A program made the position numbers and the translations under genes. Source: DATARH01 sp035534855 (GTDB lineage Bacteria; Pseudomonadota; Alphaproteobacteria; ATCC43930; CGMCC-115725). From it: a DNA stretch of 64,000 nt. The stretch spans positions 9,381 through 73,380 of the forward strand of contig DATLRD010000109.1 of the NCBI GenBank assembly GCA_035534855.1, given 5' to 3'. Below the pieces are notes generated by a model. The model ran no database searches. It saw only the letters and a list, made by a program, of their open reading frames with translations, and had not been told where the DNA came from. This document shows positions 34,379 to 42,399 of this stretch, piece by piece. Numbering within the stretch: the stretch's first letter is position 1; each line of letters begins with the position of its first letter.

Positions 34379-36334
34379 TTACCGCGCCAGGTCGCTGACC
34401 AGCGAGAACGCAGAGGCGTTGCCGTCGCTCTGGCCGCGATAGACCTGCAGGTTTTCCAGCACCCGCTGCACGTAGATTCGGGTCTCGGTGAACGGGATCG
34501 TCTCGATCCAGTCGACCATGCTGACATCATGGCCGCGCGGATCGCCGTAATCGTGCAGCCACTGGCGCACGCGGCCGGGGCCGGCATTGTAGCCGGCGAT
34601 CGCCAGCGCATAGGAGCCGCCGAAATCGTTGAGCAGCCCTTCGAGGTACGAGCGGCCGAGCAGCAGATTGTAGGTGCCGTCGCCGGTCAGCTTGTCAGGC
34701 GAATAGGCGATTTGCAGGTGCCGCGCGATGGTGGCGGCGGTGCCCGGCATCAACTGCATCAGCCCGCGCGCCCCGGCGCGGCTGACCGCAAACTGGTCGA
34801 ACGCGCTTTCCTGGCGCACGATTGCATAGAGCAGCGGGTGCTCGACATCGCCGCCCGGCGGCAGCGCGGTGACCGGATAACCGTGCACCATCAGCGGCGT
34901 CCCGGCATCCAGTGCCTTGCGCGCCACCATGATCGCCAGGTCGATGCGGCCGCGGGTCTCGGCGAGGGCGGCCAGCATCGCGAAATCGATCTGGTCGTGC
35001 GTCATGTCGGCGAGGTGGGTGACGAACACGCGGGTATGCTCGCGGTCGCCGGCCTCGGCGAGCAGCGCGGCGGCGCGAACCTGCTCTTTGGCGTCAAAGC
35101 TGGCGAGCTGCGCGGCGTCGGGGCGCGGCTCGGGCACCGGGTGCGGCGGCGCATCGCGGCCCAGCTCGTGCGCCGACAGCTGGCCGTAATACGTGGTCAT
35201 CGCCTCGGCGCCCGCAGTGAACCATTTGATCGCCAGATCGTGCTTGCTTTCGGCCAGGGCGGCACGGCCGCTCCAGTAGGCGGCGCGCGATTTGGCGTAG
35301 GGCGAGGAGACCCGGGCCAGGATGCGGGAGAAATGGTCGAACGCGAGCTCGGGCTTTTTGAAATAGCGCAGCGCGATATAGCCGGCGAGGAACTCGGCGT
35401 CGGAATAGCCGCTGCCGTCGCCGTCGCCGTGCTGCTCGACGATCTTGTAGGCGAGGTCAGCGTCGCCGCCGGCGAGCAGGCGGCGGGCGACGATCTGGCG
35501 CTCGGCGAGCCACGCCGCCGGCCGCACCGGGTTGTCGGGGTGCGCGAGCAGCAGTTTTGCCGCCTCTTCGTCCATGTCGTGCTTGCGCAGCCGCCGGATC
35601 TCCAGGAACACCAGCCCCGGATCGGATTGCAGCGGCGTCGGCACGCGGGCGACCAGGGCATCGGCGTTGGCCGCACCGGTAGCGAGCGAGAGGCGCGCCT
35701 CGGCCAGCGCCTGGTATTCCGCCGGCACCAGCGGAATCATGCGCCGTGCCTCGTCGTATTTATGGCTCCACAACAGCCGGTCGAGCCGCTTGATGTTGTC
35801 CTCGGGGCGCATCGCGCCGCCGTATTTCGCCCAGAAGCTGCGCTCGTCGCCGGGCAGGAAATCATCCGCCACCCAGGTGCTGCGCAAGAGCGCGGTGCCC
35901 TGCGAAACCTGGCCGCGGTTCATCATCAGCTCGGCCTGGCGCACCTTGCCGACGGCGCTGATCGGCGGGTGCGTCTTGAACCACGCGGCGACGGTGTCGT
36001 CGTTCTCGCTCCCCATCGCCTCTTCGGCGTGCCGCTCCAGCGTCTTGGGATAGGGCCAATCGGGGTTGTGCGAGATGAAGTCGGTGATCTGGGCGAACCG
36101 CCCGCCCGGCGTGTTGCGGATGTAATCGAGCCAGCGGATCAGCTTGAGCGGCATCGGGTCGCGGCACTGCTGCGCCTCGGCATAGGCCCGGCTCCAATCG
36201 CCGTGCTGGGCAGCCGCCAGCGCCGCCAGCGCCGTGGCCCGTTCGGGTTCGGGCAGTTCCTGGGCCGTGGCCGCCGACAGACACATCGCCGTTGCGGCGA
36301 TTGCAAACGCGAATAATCGCAAAATCCGGAGCAA
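34379..36334 (-). CDS. Soluble lytic murein transglycosylase (Slt70-like)
   Basis: 651 residues with a signal peptide (cut near ATAQE, residue 25). A long helical superhelix (about 30-470) is followed by a C-terminal lysozyme-like SLT domain. The catalytic Glu509 is in IVRQESAFD, followed by the family's 'SRAGARGLMQLMPGTA' and 'ALAIAGYNAGPGRV'. It cleaves the MurNAc-GlcNAc bond to give 1,6-anhydro ends in the periplasm. It stands alone on the minus strand, convergent with the M23 gene and divergent from dapA across 149 bp. Confidence 0.93.
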   Translation of the reverse strand: MLRILRLFAFAIAATAMCLSAATAQELPEPERATALAALAAAQHGDWSRAYAEAQQCRDPMPLKLIRWLDYIRNTPGGRFAQITDFISHNPDWPYPKTLERHAEEAMGSENDDTVAAWFKTHPPISAVGKVRQAELMMNRGQVSQGTALLRSTWVADDFLPGDERSFWAKYGGAMRPEDNIKRLDRLLWSHKYDEARRMIPLVPAEYQALAEARLSLATGAANADALVARVPTPLQSDPGLVFLEIRRLRKHDMDEEAAKLLLAHPDNPVRPAAWLAERQIVARRLLAGGDADLAYKIVEQHGDGDGSGYSDAEFLAGYIALRYFKKPELAFDHFSRILARVSSPYAKSRAAYWSGRAALAESKHDLAIKWFTAGAEAMTTYYGQLSAHELGRDAPPHPVPEPRPDAAQLASFDAKEQVRAAALLAEAGDREHTRVFVTHLADMTHDQIDFAMLAALAETRGRIDLAIMVARKALDAGTPLMVHGYPVTALPPGGDVEHPLLYAIVRQESAFDQFAVSRAGARGLMQLMPGTAATIARHLQIAYSPDKLTGDGTYNLLLGRSYLEGLLNDFGGSYALAIAGYNAGPGRVRQWLHDYGDPRGHDVSMVDWIETIPFTETRIYVQRVLENLQVYRGQSDGNASAFSLVSDLAR

Positions 36335-36483
36335 GGCCGGCCTATCCCGTCGCCAAGCATTTCGCAGAGCGACAGTGTGTAGGGATTTTCCGGGGTCGCG
36401 ACAAGCATGCGGGAATCCGGCGTTGATGGTTCAGGCGGCCGGGTTTATCCTGGCCGAATCGGGTCGCTGGGCGGGAGAATGCC

Positions 36484-37359
36484 ATGTTCAAGGGTTCGCT
36501 GGTGGCGCTGATCACCCCGTTCTGCGACGGGGCGGTCGATGAAACGGCGTTTCAGGAGCATGTCGCCTGGCAGATCGGCCAGGGCACGCACGGGCTGGTG
36601 CCGATCGGCACGACCGGCGAGTGCCCGGCGCTCGACGACCACGAGCAGCGCCGGGTCATCGAATTGTGCGTCGAGGTCGCCAAGGGGCGCGCGCCGGTGA
36701 TTCCCGGCACCGGGTTCAATTCGACCCCGCACACGATCGAGGCGACGCGCCAGGCCAAGGAAGCCGGCGCCGACGCGGCGCTGGTGGTGTGCCCCTATTA
36801 CAACAAGCCGACCCAGGAAGGGCTCTACCAGCACTTTAAGGCGGTCCACGATGCGGTTGATTTGCCGATCATCGTCTACAACATTCCCGGGCGCAGCGCG
36901 GTCGACATGTCGAATGCGACGATGGCGCGGCTGGCCAAATTGCCCAACATCGTCGGGGTCAAGGACGCAACCAACGACCTGACGCGGCCGCTCAAGATGC
37001 GGGTCGAGATCGGGCCGGACTTCTCGCTGTTGTCGGGCGAGGACGGCACTGCGGTCGCCTATCTGGCGCAGGGCGGCGACGGCTGCATCTCGGTGACCGC
37101 CAATGTCGCGCCGCGCCTGTGCTCGGAGATGCACGAGGCGTGGCAGCGCGGCGACATTGCGACGGTACGCTCGATCAACGAACGGCTGTTCCCGCTGCAC
37201 GAGGCGCTGTTTGTCGAGACCAGCCCGGCGCCGGTCAAATTCGCCGCCTCGCTGATCGGCCGCTGTCGCCCGGATGTGCGGCTGCCCCTCTGGCATACCA
37301 CGCCCGACACGCAGGAAAAGGTGCAGCGGGCGATGCGCGGCGCCGGCCTGATCAACTAG
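36484..37359 (+). CDS. dapA: 4-hydroxy-tetrahydrodipicolinate synthase
   Basis: 291 residues, the family length. Condenses pyruvate with aspartate semialdehyde, the entry to lysine and meso-diaminopimelate. Key residues are visible: GTTGE (42-46), Tyr132 in YNIPGRS and the Schiff-base Lys160 in VGVKDA. The start is an ATG with GGGAGAATGCC upstream. smpB follows 26 bp later in the same direction, a gene pair common in alphaproteobacteria, linking cell-wall precursor supply to trans-translation only by position. Confidence 0.97.
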   Translation: MFKGSLVALITPFCDGAVDETAFQEHVAWQIGQGTHGLVPIGTTGECPALDDHEQRRVIELCVEVAKGRAPVIPGTGFNSTPHTIEATRQAKEAGADAALVVCPYYNKPTQEGLYQHFKAVHDAVDLPIIVYNIPGRSAVDMSNATMARLAKLPNIVGVKDATNDLTRPLKMRVEIGPDFSLLSGEDGTAVAYLAQGGDGCISVTANVAPRLCSEMHEAWQRGDIATVRSINERLFPLHEALFVETSPAPVKFAASLIGRCRPDVRLPLWHTTPDTQEKVQRAMRGAGLIN

Positions 37360-37385
37360 CCGGCTCAGACAACTCAGGAAAAGCG

Positions 37386-37850
37386 ATGCGCGCAGGCGAC
37401 CGCTATGCCGCGCAAAACCGCCGCGCGCGCTACGACTACCTGATCGAGGACACCCTCGAGGCCGGGCTGGTGCTGCGCGGCACCGAGGTAAAGGTGCTGC
37501 GCCAGGGCCAGGCCAGCATCGCTGAATCCTATGCCGCCGAGCAGGGCGGCGAACTGTTTCTGGTCAACGCCAACATCCCCGAATATTCCGGTGCGGCGCA
37601 TTTCGGCCACGAGCCGCGACGGCCGCGTAAGCTGCTGCTGCACCGGAAGGAGATGGCCCGGCTGCTCGGCGCGATCCGGCGCGAAGGGGTAACGATCGTG
37701 CCGCTGTCGGTGTATTTCAACGAGCGCGGCCGGGCCAAGGTCGAGCTTGGCGTCGCCCGCGGCAAGCGCAAGGCCGACAAGCGACAAGCCGAACGCGACC
37801 GCGACTGGCAGAGGAGCCGCGCGCGGATCATGAGCGGGCGGCAGGAATAG
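37386..37850 (+). CDS. smpB: SsrA-binding protein SmpB
   Basis: 154 residues, ATG at 37386 preceded by AGGAAAAGCG. Binds tmRNA and delivers it to stalled ribosomes. The family's OB-fold blocks 'NRRARYDYLIEDTLEAGLVL.GTEVKVLR' and 'LFLVNANIPEY' are clear. The basic C-terminal tail (GKRKADKRQAERDRDWQR) is the part that fills the empty mRNA channel. tmRNA itself was not found in this window. The gene ends 3 bp before the stop of the convergent uracil-DNA glycosylase gene. Confidence 0.96.
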   Translation: MRAGDRYAAQNRRARYDYLIEDTLEAGLVLRGTEVKVLRQGQASIAESYAAEQGGELFLVNANIPEYSGAAHFGHEPRRPRKLLLHRKEMARLLGAIRREGVTIVPLSVYFNERGRAKVELGVARGKRKADKRQAERDRDWQRSRARIMSGRQE

Positions 37851-37853
37851 GGC

Positions 37854-38495
37854 TCAACCGTCGAGCCGCTGCGCCACTGCTGCAAACACCGCTTCGAACA
37901 TCGCCGGGGTCAGCCTGCCGGTGTTGGTGTTGAGCCGCGAGCAGTGGTAGCTGTCGGCAAGGACCGGCCCGCCGGTCAGCTCATAGATCGCGCCGTGGGC
38001 GAATGGGTAGGGCGCCCGGCGCAGGCCGAGCGCCGCCAGCACTGCCTGGTGGGCGATCCCGCCGAGTGCAACGATCGCCTTGAGCCGCGGCAAGGCGGCA
38101 AGTTCGGCTGCGAGAAACGGCCGGCAAGCGGCGATCTCGCCGGGTTCGGGCCGATTCTGCGGCGGCACGCAGCGCACCGCGTTGGTGATGCGCGACCGCG
38201 TCAGCGCCAGGCCGTCGTCGCGGTGTGCCGCATAGGCGCCGGTGGTAAAGCCGAACTTGGCGAGCGTCGCGTAAAGGAGGTCGCCGGCATAATCGCCGGT
38301 GAACGGCCGCCCGGTCCGGTTGGCGCCGCGCAGCCCGGGCGCCAGGCCGACGATCAGCAGCACGGCGTCGTCGCAGCCGAACGGCGGCACCGGCGCGTTG
38401 AACCAGTCGGAGTGCGCCACACGCTGGGTGCTGCGGAACGCGGCCAGGCGCGGGCAGAGCGGGCAATCGGGCGGCGGCAGCGGCGCCACGGTCAC
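37854..38495 (-). CDS. Uracil-DNA glycosylase, family 5 (UdgB)
   Basis: 213 residues. Family 5 glycosylases excise uracil and other deaminated bases. Recognisable blocks are 'CPLCPRLAAFR', VGLAPGLRGANRTGRPFTGD (the water-activating motif region, without the Asp of family 1) and the C-terminal HCSRLNTNTG loop. The N-terminal Cys pair and later Cys match the iron-sulfur ligands of families 4 and 5. Its ATG overlaps the stop of the NYN gene upstream (ATGA), so the two are translationally coupled. Confidence 0.88.
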   Translation of the reverse strand: MTVAPLPPPDCPLCPRLAAFRSTQRVAHSDWFNAPVPPFGCDDAVLLIVGLAPGLRGANRTGRPFTGDYAGDLLYATLAKFGFTTGAYAAHRDDGLALTRSRITNAVRCVPPQNRPEPGEIAACRPFLAAELAALPRLKAIVALGGIAHQAVLAALGLRRAPYPFAHGAIYELTGGPVLADSYHCSRLNTNTGRLTPAMFEAVFAAVAQRLDG

Positions 38496-39073
38496 TGCGG
38501 CTCGACCGGCTCGCCCCGTGGCCGCGGCGCCTCGTCGCGCGGGTGGTGGGCGCGCGCGATCAGCGGGGCGAGGTCCTGCAATTCGATAAAGCTGTCGGCC
38601 TGCCGGCGCAGATCGTCCGATGTCATCGGCGGCGACGAACGCAGCGTCGACACCACCGACACGCGCACGCCGCGGCGCTGAACCGCCTCGACCAGGCGGC
38701 GAAAATCGCCGTCGCCGGAAAACAGCACGGCATGGTCGATGAATTGCGCCATCTCGAGCATGTCGATGGCGAGCTCGATGTCCATGTTGCCCTTGATCCG
38801 CCGCCGTCCCATCGCGTCGGTGAATTCCCGGGTGGGCTTGGTCACCATCGTATAGCCGTTATAGTCGAGCCAATCGACAAGCGGCCGTATCGGCGAGTAT
38901 TCCTGATCCTCCAGCAGCGCGGTATAATAGAATGCACGGATCAGGCGCCCTTTGGAGCGAAACATCTCCAACAGTCTTTTGTAATCGATGTCAAAGGCAA
39001 GGCCGCGCGCCGCAGAATAAAGATTGGCACCATCAATAAAGATCGCAATACGCTCTTCTGGATAAAATAGCAT
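38492..39073 (-). CDS. NYN domain (LabA/PIN-like) protein
   Basis: 193 residues from the ATG at 39073; the longer frame to 39208 overlaps the folK region and is not credible. PIN-like NYN fold with acidic residues in FIDGANLY (Asp14), 'KGNMDIELAIDM' and 'FSGDGDF', the arrangement expected of a metal-dependent RNase. This LabA/DUF88 branch is widespread in alphaproteobacteria, usually of unknown role. It overlaps the UDG gene by four bases and diverges from folK. Confidence 0.88.
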   Translation of the reverse strand: MLFYPEERIAIFIDGANLYSAARGLAFDIDYKRLLEMFRSKGRLIRAFYYTALLEDQEYSPIRPLVDWLDYNGYTMVTKPTREFTDAMGRRRIKGNMDIELAIDMLEMAQFIDHAVLFSGDGDFRRLVEAVQRRGVRVSVVSTLRSSPPMTSDDLRRQADSFIELQDLAPLIARAHHPRDEAPRPRGEPVEPQ

Positions 39074-39182
39074 CACAAACTCCGGGAAATTGAGGAATGC
39101 TGGGAGTTTTATCCCGGTGCGTGGTGCCGTCAAGGGCGGCGCCGGGCCGGTGGGCGCCGGCCCGCGGGGCGACGGGCCGGCG

Positions 39183-39710
39183 ATGATCGTGATCGGCATC
39201 GGCAGCAATCTGGCGCTGAGGCCCTACCGCTCGCCGGCGGAAACCGCGCGCGCCGGGTTGGCGGCGCTGGCCGCGCCCGACCTCGCCGTGGTGCGCTGCT
39301 CGCCGTGGTATCGCTCGGCCCCGGTGCCGGCTTCGGATCAGCCGTGGTTTGCCAACGCCGCCGCGGTCGTCGCGACGCCGCTCGACCCGGCGGCGCTGCT
39401 TGCCCGGCTGCTTGCCCACGAACTCGAATTCGGCCGGGTGCGCGGCGCGCGCAACGCGGCCCGCACGCTCGACCTCGACCTCTTGGATTACGATGGGCGG
39501 ATCGTCGAGAGCGCGTCGCTGACCTTGCCGCACCCGCGCCTGCACCAGCGCCGGTTCGTGCTGGCGCCGCTGTGCGATCTGGCGCCGGACTGGCGCCATC
39601 CGCTGCTTGGGCTCACCGCGACGGCGCTGCTGGCCGCGCTGCCGGCGGGCCAGACGGTGGAGCGAGATGACGCGCCGCCTGCCGCCGCGACCGGGGGTGA
39701 TTGTGGTTGA
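39183..39710 (+). CDS. folK: 2-amino-4-hydroxy-6-hydroxymethyldihydropteridine pyrophosphokinase
   Basis: 175 residues from the ATG at 39183. HPPK transfers pyrophosphate from ATP to the pterin in folate synthesis. Family blocks: 'GIGSNLA', 'SPWYRSAPV', 'WFANAAAVV', 'ELEFGRVR..RN..RTLDLDLL' with the Mg-binding Asp pair, and HPRLHQRRFVLAPL. The alternative upstream start lies in low-complexity sequence. The NYN gene in the divergent direction starts 110 bp away. The last residues extend past the usual family end, close to the next gene's leader. Confidence 0.93.
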   Translation: MIVIGIGSNLALRPYRSPAETARAGLAALAAPDLAVVRCSPWYRSAPVPASDQPWFANAAAVVATPLDPAALLARLLAHELEFGRVRGARNAARTLDLDLLDYDGRIVESASLTLPHPRLHQRRFVLAPLCDLAPDWRHPLLGLTATALLAALPAGQTVERDDAPPAAATGGDCG

Positions 39711-39780
39711 GCGGCCGGGTGGATATAACCGCGCTGCGACGGCTGACGCCGGCGTGTTCCCCGCCCCAACCGGTGATGCG

Positions 39781-40437
39781 ATGCCCGTTTACGATGCGGC
39801 CCGCGCCAACATGGTCGAGAGCCAGATTCGCCCCAACAAGGTCACCGACGAACGGGTGATCGCCGCGTTCTCGCAAGTCCGCCGCGAATTGTTCGTGCCG
39901 CCGGCACTCGCCGCAGTGGCCTATGCCGACGACGATTTGGCGCTCGGCGGCGGTCGTTTTCTAATGCAGCCGATGGTCGCGGCGCGGCTGTTGCAGGCCG
40001 CGATGATCAGCCGCAACGACGCCATTCTTGTCGTCTCGGCCGGCACCGGTTATGAAGCGACGGCGGCTGCGTTGATTGGGCGCAGCGTGATCGCGCTAGA
40101 GAACGATTCGGGATTGGCGCGAATCGGGCACGCCGCGCTGGTGGAGCACCGTATCGCCGCAGCTACCTTTGTCGAGGGGCCGCCGCGCCAGGGGCACCGC
40201 GCCCGGGCGCCGTACGATGTGATCCTGTTTGGCGGCGCAGTGCCTGAAATTCCAGAAGATATTAAGAGCCAACTGGGCGAAGGCGGCCGTATGGTGGCAG
40301 TTCTGCGGCCAGGTCCGGGAGTTGGTCGAGCAACACTTTTTACACGTACTGGCGGAATTATTGCGCATCGCGCTATCTTTGATGCTGGCATACCGTTGCT
40401 GGCCGACTTCGTGACAAAGCCGGCATTCGTGTTTTGA
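39781..40437 (+). CDS. Protein-L-isoaspartate O-methyltransferase family protein
   Basis: 218 residues from the ATG at 39781. The N-terminal 'ARANMVESQIRPNKVTDERVI' and 'RELFVPPAL' are typical of the alphaproteobacterial PCMT-like branch that precedes tolC. A SAM loop is visible in VVSAGTGYEATA. The usual PIMT loop 'GSGSGYQ' is altered, and several catalytic-region residues are weak, so true isoaspartate repair activity is uncertain. It is followed by tolC 7 bp downstream, suggesting one transcript and perhaps an envelope role. Confidence 0.85.
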   Translation: MPVYDAARANMVESQIRPNKVTDERVIAAFSQVRRELFVPPALAAVAYADDDLALGGGRFLMQPMVAARLLQAAMISRNDAILVVSAGTGYEATAAALIGRSVIALENDSGLARIGHAALVEHRIAAATFVEGPPRQGHRARAPYDVILFGGAVPEIPEDIKSQLGEGGRMVAVLRPGPGVGRATLFTRTGGIIAHRAIFDAGIPLLADFVTKPAFVF

Positions 40438-40444
40438 GGGGTGT

Positions 40445-41851
40445 ATGGCCAAGCCTGAGGGGAACAGGGGAGTGGTGAAGGTGGCGTGGTTCGCTCTCGC
40501 CTTGGCCGGTGCGGTTGCACTGCTAGGCGGGGGCGCTGCGTCGGCGCAGACCCTCACCGAGGCCCTGGCCTATGCCTACAACAACAACCCGCAGTTGCTG
40601 GCGCAGCGCGCGCAATTGCGGGCGGTCGACGAGGGCGTGCCGCAGGCGCTGTCGGGCTGGCGGCCCACGGTCAATTTTACCGGCCAGGCCGGGTTTGCGC
40701 GCGGCGCCACCGCCGTATCGGGGGGGCCCTCGAAGTTTTCGAGCTTTGTCGAGCGCCAGCTCGACCTTCAGATAACCCAGCAGGTGTATAACGGCGGCCG
40801 TACCGAAGCGGAGACGCGCGGGGCGATCAATTCCGTGCAGGCGGCACGGGCCCAGACGATGGCGGTCGAGACCGCGGTATTTCAGGCCGTCACCCAGGCG
40901 TTTCTCGACGTGGTGCGCGATCAGACGCTGGTCGAGGTCAACCGCAATAACGAGCAGGTGTTAAAGACCCAGCTCAACGCGACGCGCGAGCGGTTTCGTG
41001 TCGGCGAGGTGACTCGCACCGACGTCGCGCAGGCCGAATCTTCCTATGCCCAGGCCCAGGCGACGCGCATCGCCTCTGAGGGCCAGCTCGAAGTGAGCCG
41101 CGCCAACTATACCCGCGCGGTCGGCCACTCGCCGGGCCGGCTGGTGATGCCGCGCGAGCGCCCGGCGTTGCCGGCAACCCGCGATGAGGCGCTGAGCCTG
41201 GCCGCACAAGGCAACCCCAACGTTATCGCCGCCTCGTTCAACGAACTGGCGGCGCGCGACAATGTCGATGCGGTGCGCGACCAGCTTTTGCCGCAGGTCT
41301 CGATCGTCGGCGACCTGAACCGCAGCTATGCGCCGTCGGTTACGTTGAGCGGGATTCGCGAGGACACCGCAACCGTGGTGGCCCGCGTGACCGTGCCGCT
41401 TTACGAGGGCGGTGTGGTCTATTCGCAAACCCGCGCGGCCGAGCAGACCGTAGGTCAGCGGCGCAGCCAGGTCGACGACGCCCGCCGCGCCGCGGTGCAG
41501 GCCGCCAGCCAGGCATGGGACACGCTGCAATCGGCGCGCGCGGCGATCGCCTCGTTCTCGATCGCGGTGCGGGCGGCACAGATCGCCCTCTCCGGAACCC
41601 AGCAGGAGGCACTGGTGGGCTCGCGCACCGTGCTTGACGTGCTGATCTCGGAGCAGCAATTGTTCACGACTCAATCGCAGCTGGTCAGCGCCGATCACGA
41701 TGCCGCGGTCGCCGAATTCAACCTCGCCGCCGCTGACGGCCGACTGATCGCGCCGGACCTGCACCTGCCGGTACAACTTTACGACATGCAGAAGCACTAT
41801 AAGGCGGTGAAGGACAAATGGCTGGGCTTCAAAGGGGGCCTGTCCCAGTAG
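40445..41851 (+). CDS. tolC: TolC family outer-membrane efflux protein
   Basis: 468 residues with a signal peptide (about 1-35, ending ASAQT) and two repeated OEP domains: 'LTEALAYAYNNNPQLLAQRAQL' and the second half 'DEALSLAAQGNPNVIAA'. It forms a trimeric outer-membrane duct for type I secretion and efflux partners; none is adjacent. The gene starts 7 bp after the PCMT-like gene. Downstream, GCCCGCGCGGGC at 41855-41866 could form a small hairpin, but without a T-run it is a weak terminator candidate. Confidence 0.94.
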   Translation: MAKPEGNRGVVKVAWFALALAGAVALLGGGAASAQTLTEALAYAYNNNPQLLAQRAQLRAVDEGVPQALSGWRPTVNFTGQAGFARGATAVSGGPSKFSSFVERQLDLQITQQVYNGGRTEAETRGAINSVQAARAQTMAVETAVFQAVTQAFLDVVRDQTLVEVNRNNEQVLKTQLNATRERFRVGEVTRTDVAQAESSYAQAQATRIASEGQLEVSRANYTRAVGHSPGRLVMPRERPALPATRDEALSLAAQGNPNVIAASFNELAARDNVDAVRDQLLPQVSIVGDLNRSYAPSVTLSGIREDTATVVARVTVPLYEGGVVYSQTRAAEQTVGQRRSQVDDARRAAVQAASQAWDTLQSARAAIASFSIAVRAAQIALSGTQQEALVGSRTVLDVLISEQQLFTTQSQLVSADHDAAVAEFNLAAADGRLIAPDLHLPVQLYDMQKHYKAVKDKWLGFKGGLSQ

Positions 41852-41926
41852 CAGGCCCGCGCGGGCTGGCAAAACGCCGGCCGCTCTCTTAGGTTAAGGC
41901 CATCGACGATAGGGCAGGTGAGTTCG

Positions 41927-42367
41927 ATGGCGGACGGCGCGGCTGAGCCGCAACCCTCGATGGAAGAAATTCTGGCGATGATCCGGCGCAACATCACCGA
42001 CGATGGGCGCGCCAGGGTTGCGCGCGTCTTCGGCGGGCGGGCGCGCCAGGACATCTTTGATCTGACCGAGGCGATCGACGACGCCGGCAACGTCATCCAT
42101 ATCGAACCGGCGTCGTCGTCGGGCGAGGGATCCCCGCCGGAGCAGGCGGTGGATGCGGCCGTCGCCCAAGGCGCTGCCGCCGCGGTGCGCGATATGGCGT
42201 TGCCCGGCGGCTCCGGCGGGCGCACGCTCGAAGACCTGGTGGGCGACATGCTTCGGCCGCTGCTGCAGGCATGGCTCGACGCGAACCTGCCCGGCCTCGT
42301 CGAGCGGCTGGTAAAGGCCGAGCTTACCCAGCGCAGCCTGACTGAGCGCGGCCTGCCCGGGCGCTGA
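41927..42367 (+). CDS. popZ: Cell-pole organising protein PopZ (DUF2497)
   Basis: 146 residues from the ATG at 41927, preceded by AGGTGAG; a GTG at 41918 is the alternative. PopZ forms polymeric condensates at the cell pole that anchor the ParB-bound chromosome origin and regulators. The N-terminal recruitment helix PSMEEILAMIRRNITDD and the C-terminal oligomerisation part 'LEDLVGDMLRPLLQAWLD' plus 'NLPGLVERLVKAEL' are both conserved. The middle is short and acidic/Ser-rich, as expected of the disordered spacer. Position directly before valS matches other alphaproteobacteria. Confidence 0.9.
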   Translation: MADGAAEPQPSMEEILAMIRRNITDDGRARVARVFGGRARQDIFDLTEAIDDAGNVIHIEPASSSGEGSPPEQAVDAAVAQGAAAAVRDMALPGGSGGRTLEDLVGDMLRPLLQAWLDANLPGLVERLVKAELTQRSLTERGLPGR

Positions 42368-42399
42368 GGCTCGGCGCCCCGGAAAAGAGCGGCACCACG

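Noticed and set aside
41855..41866. Rho-independent terminator after tolC
   Set aside because: GCCCGCGCGGGC can only form a 4-bp stem with a 4-nt loop and has no T-run.
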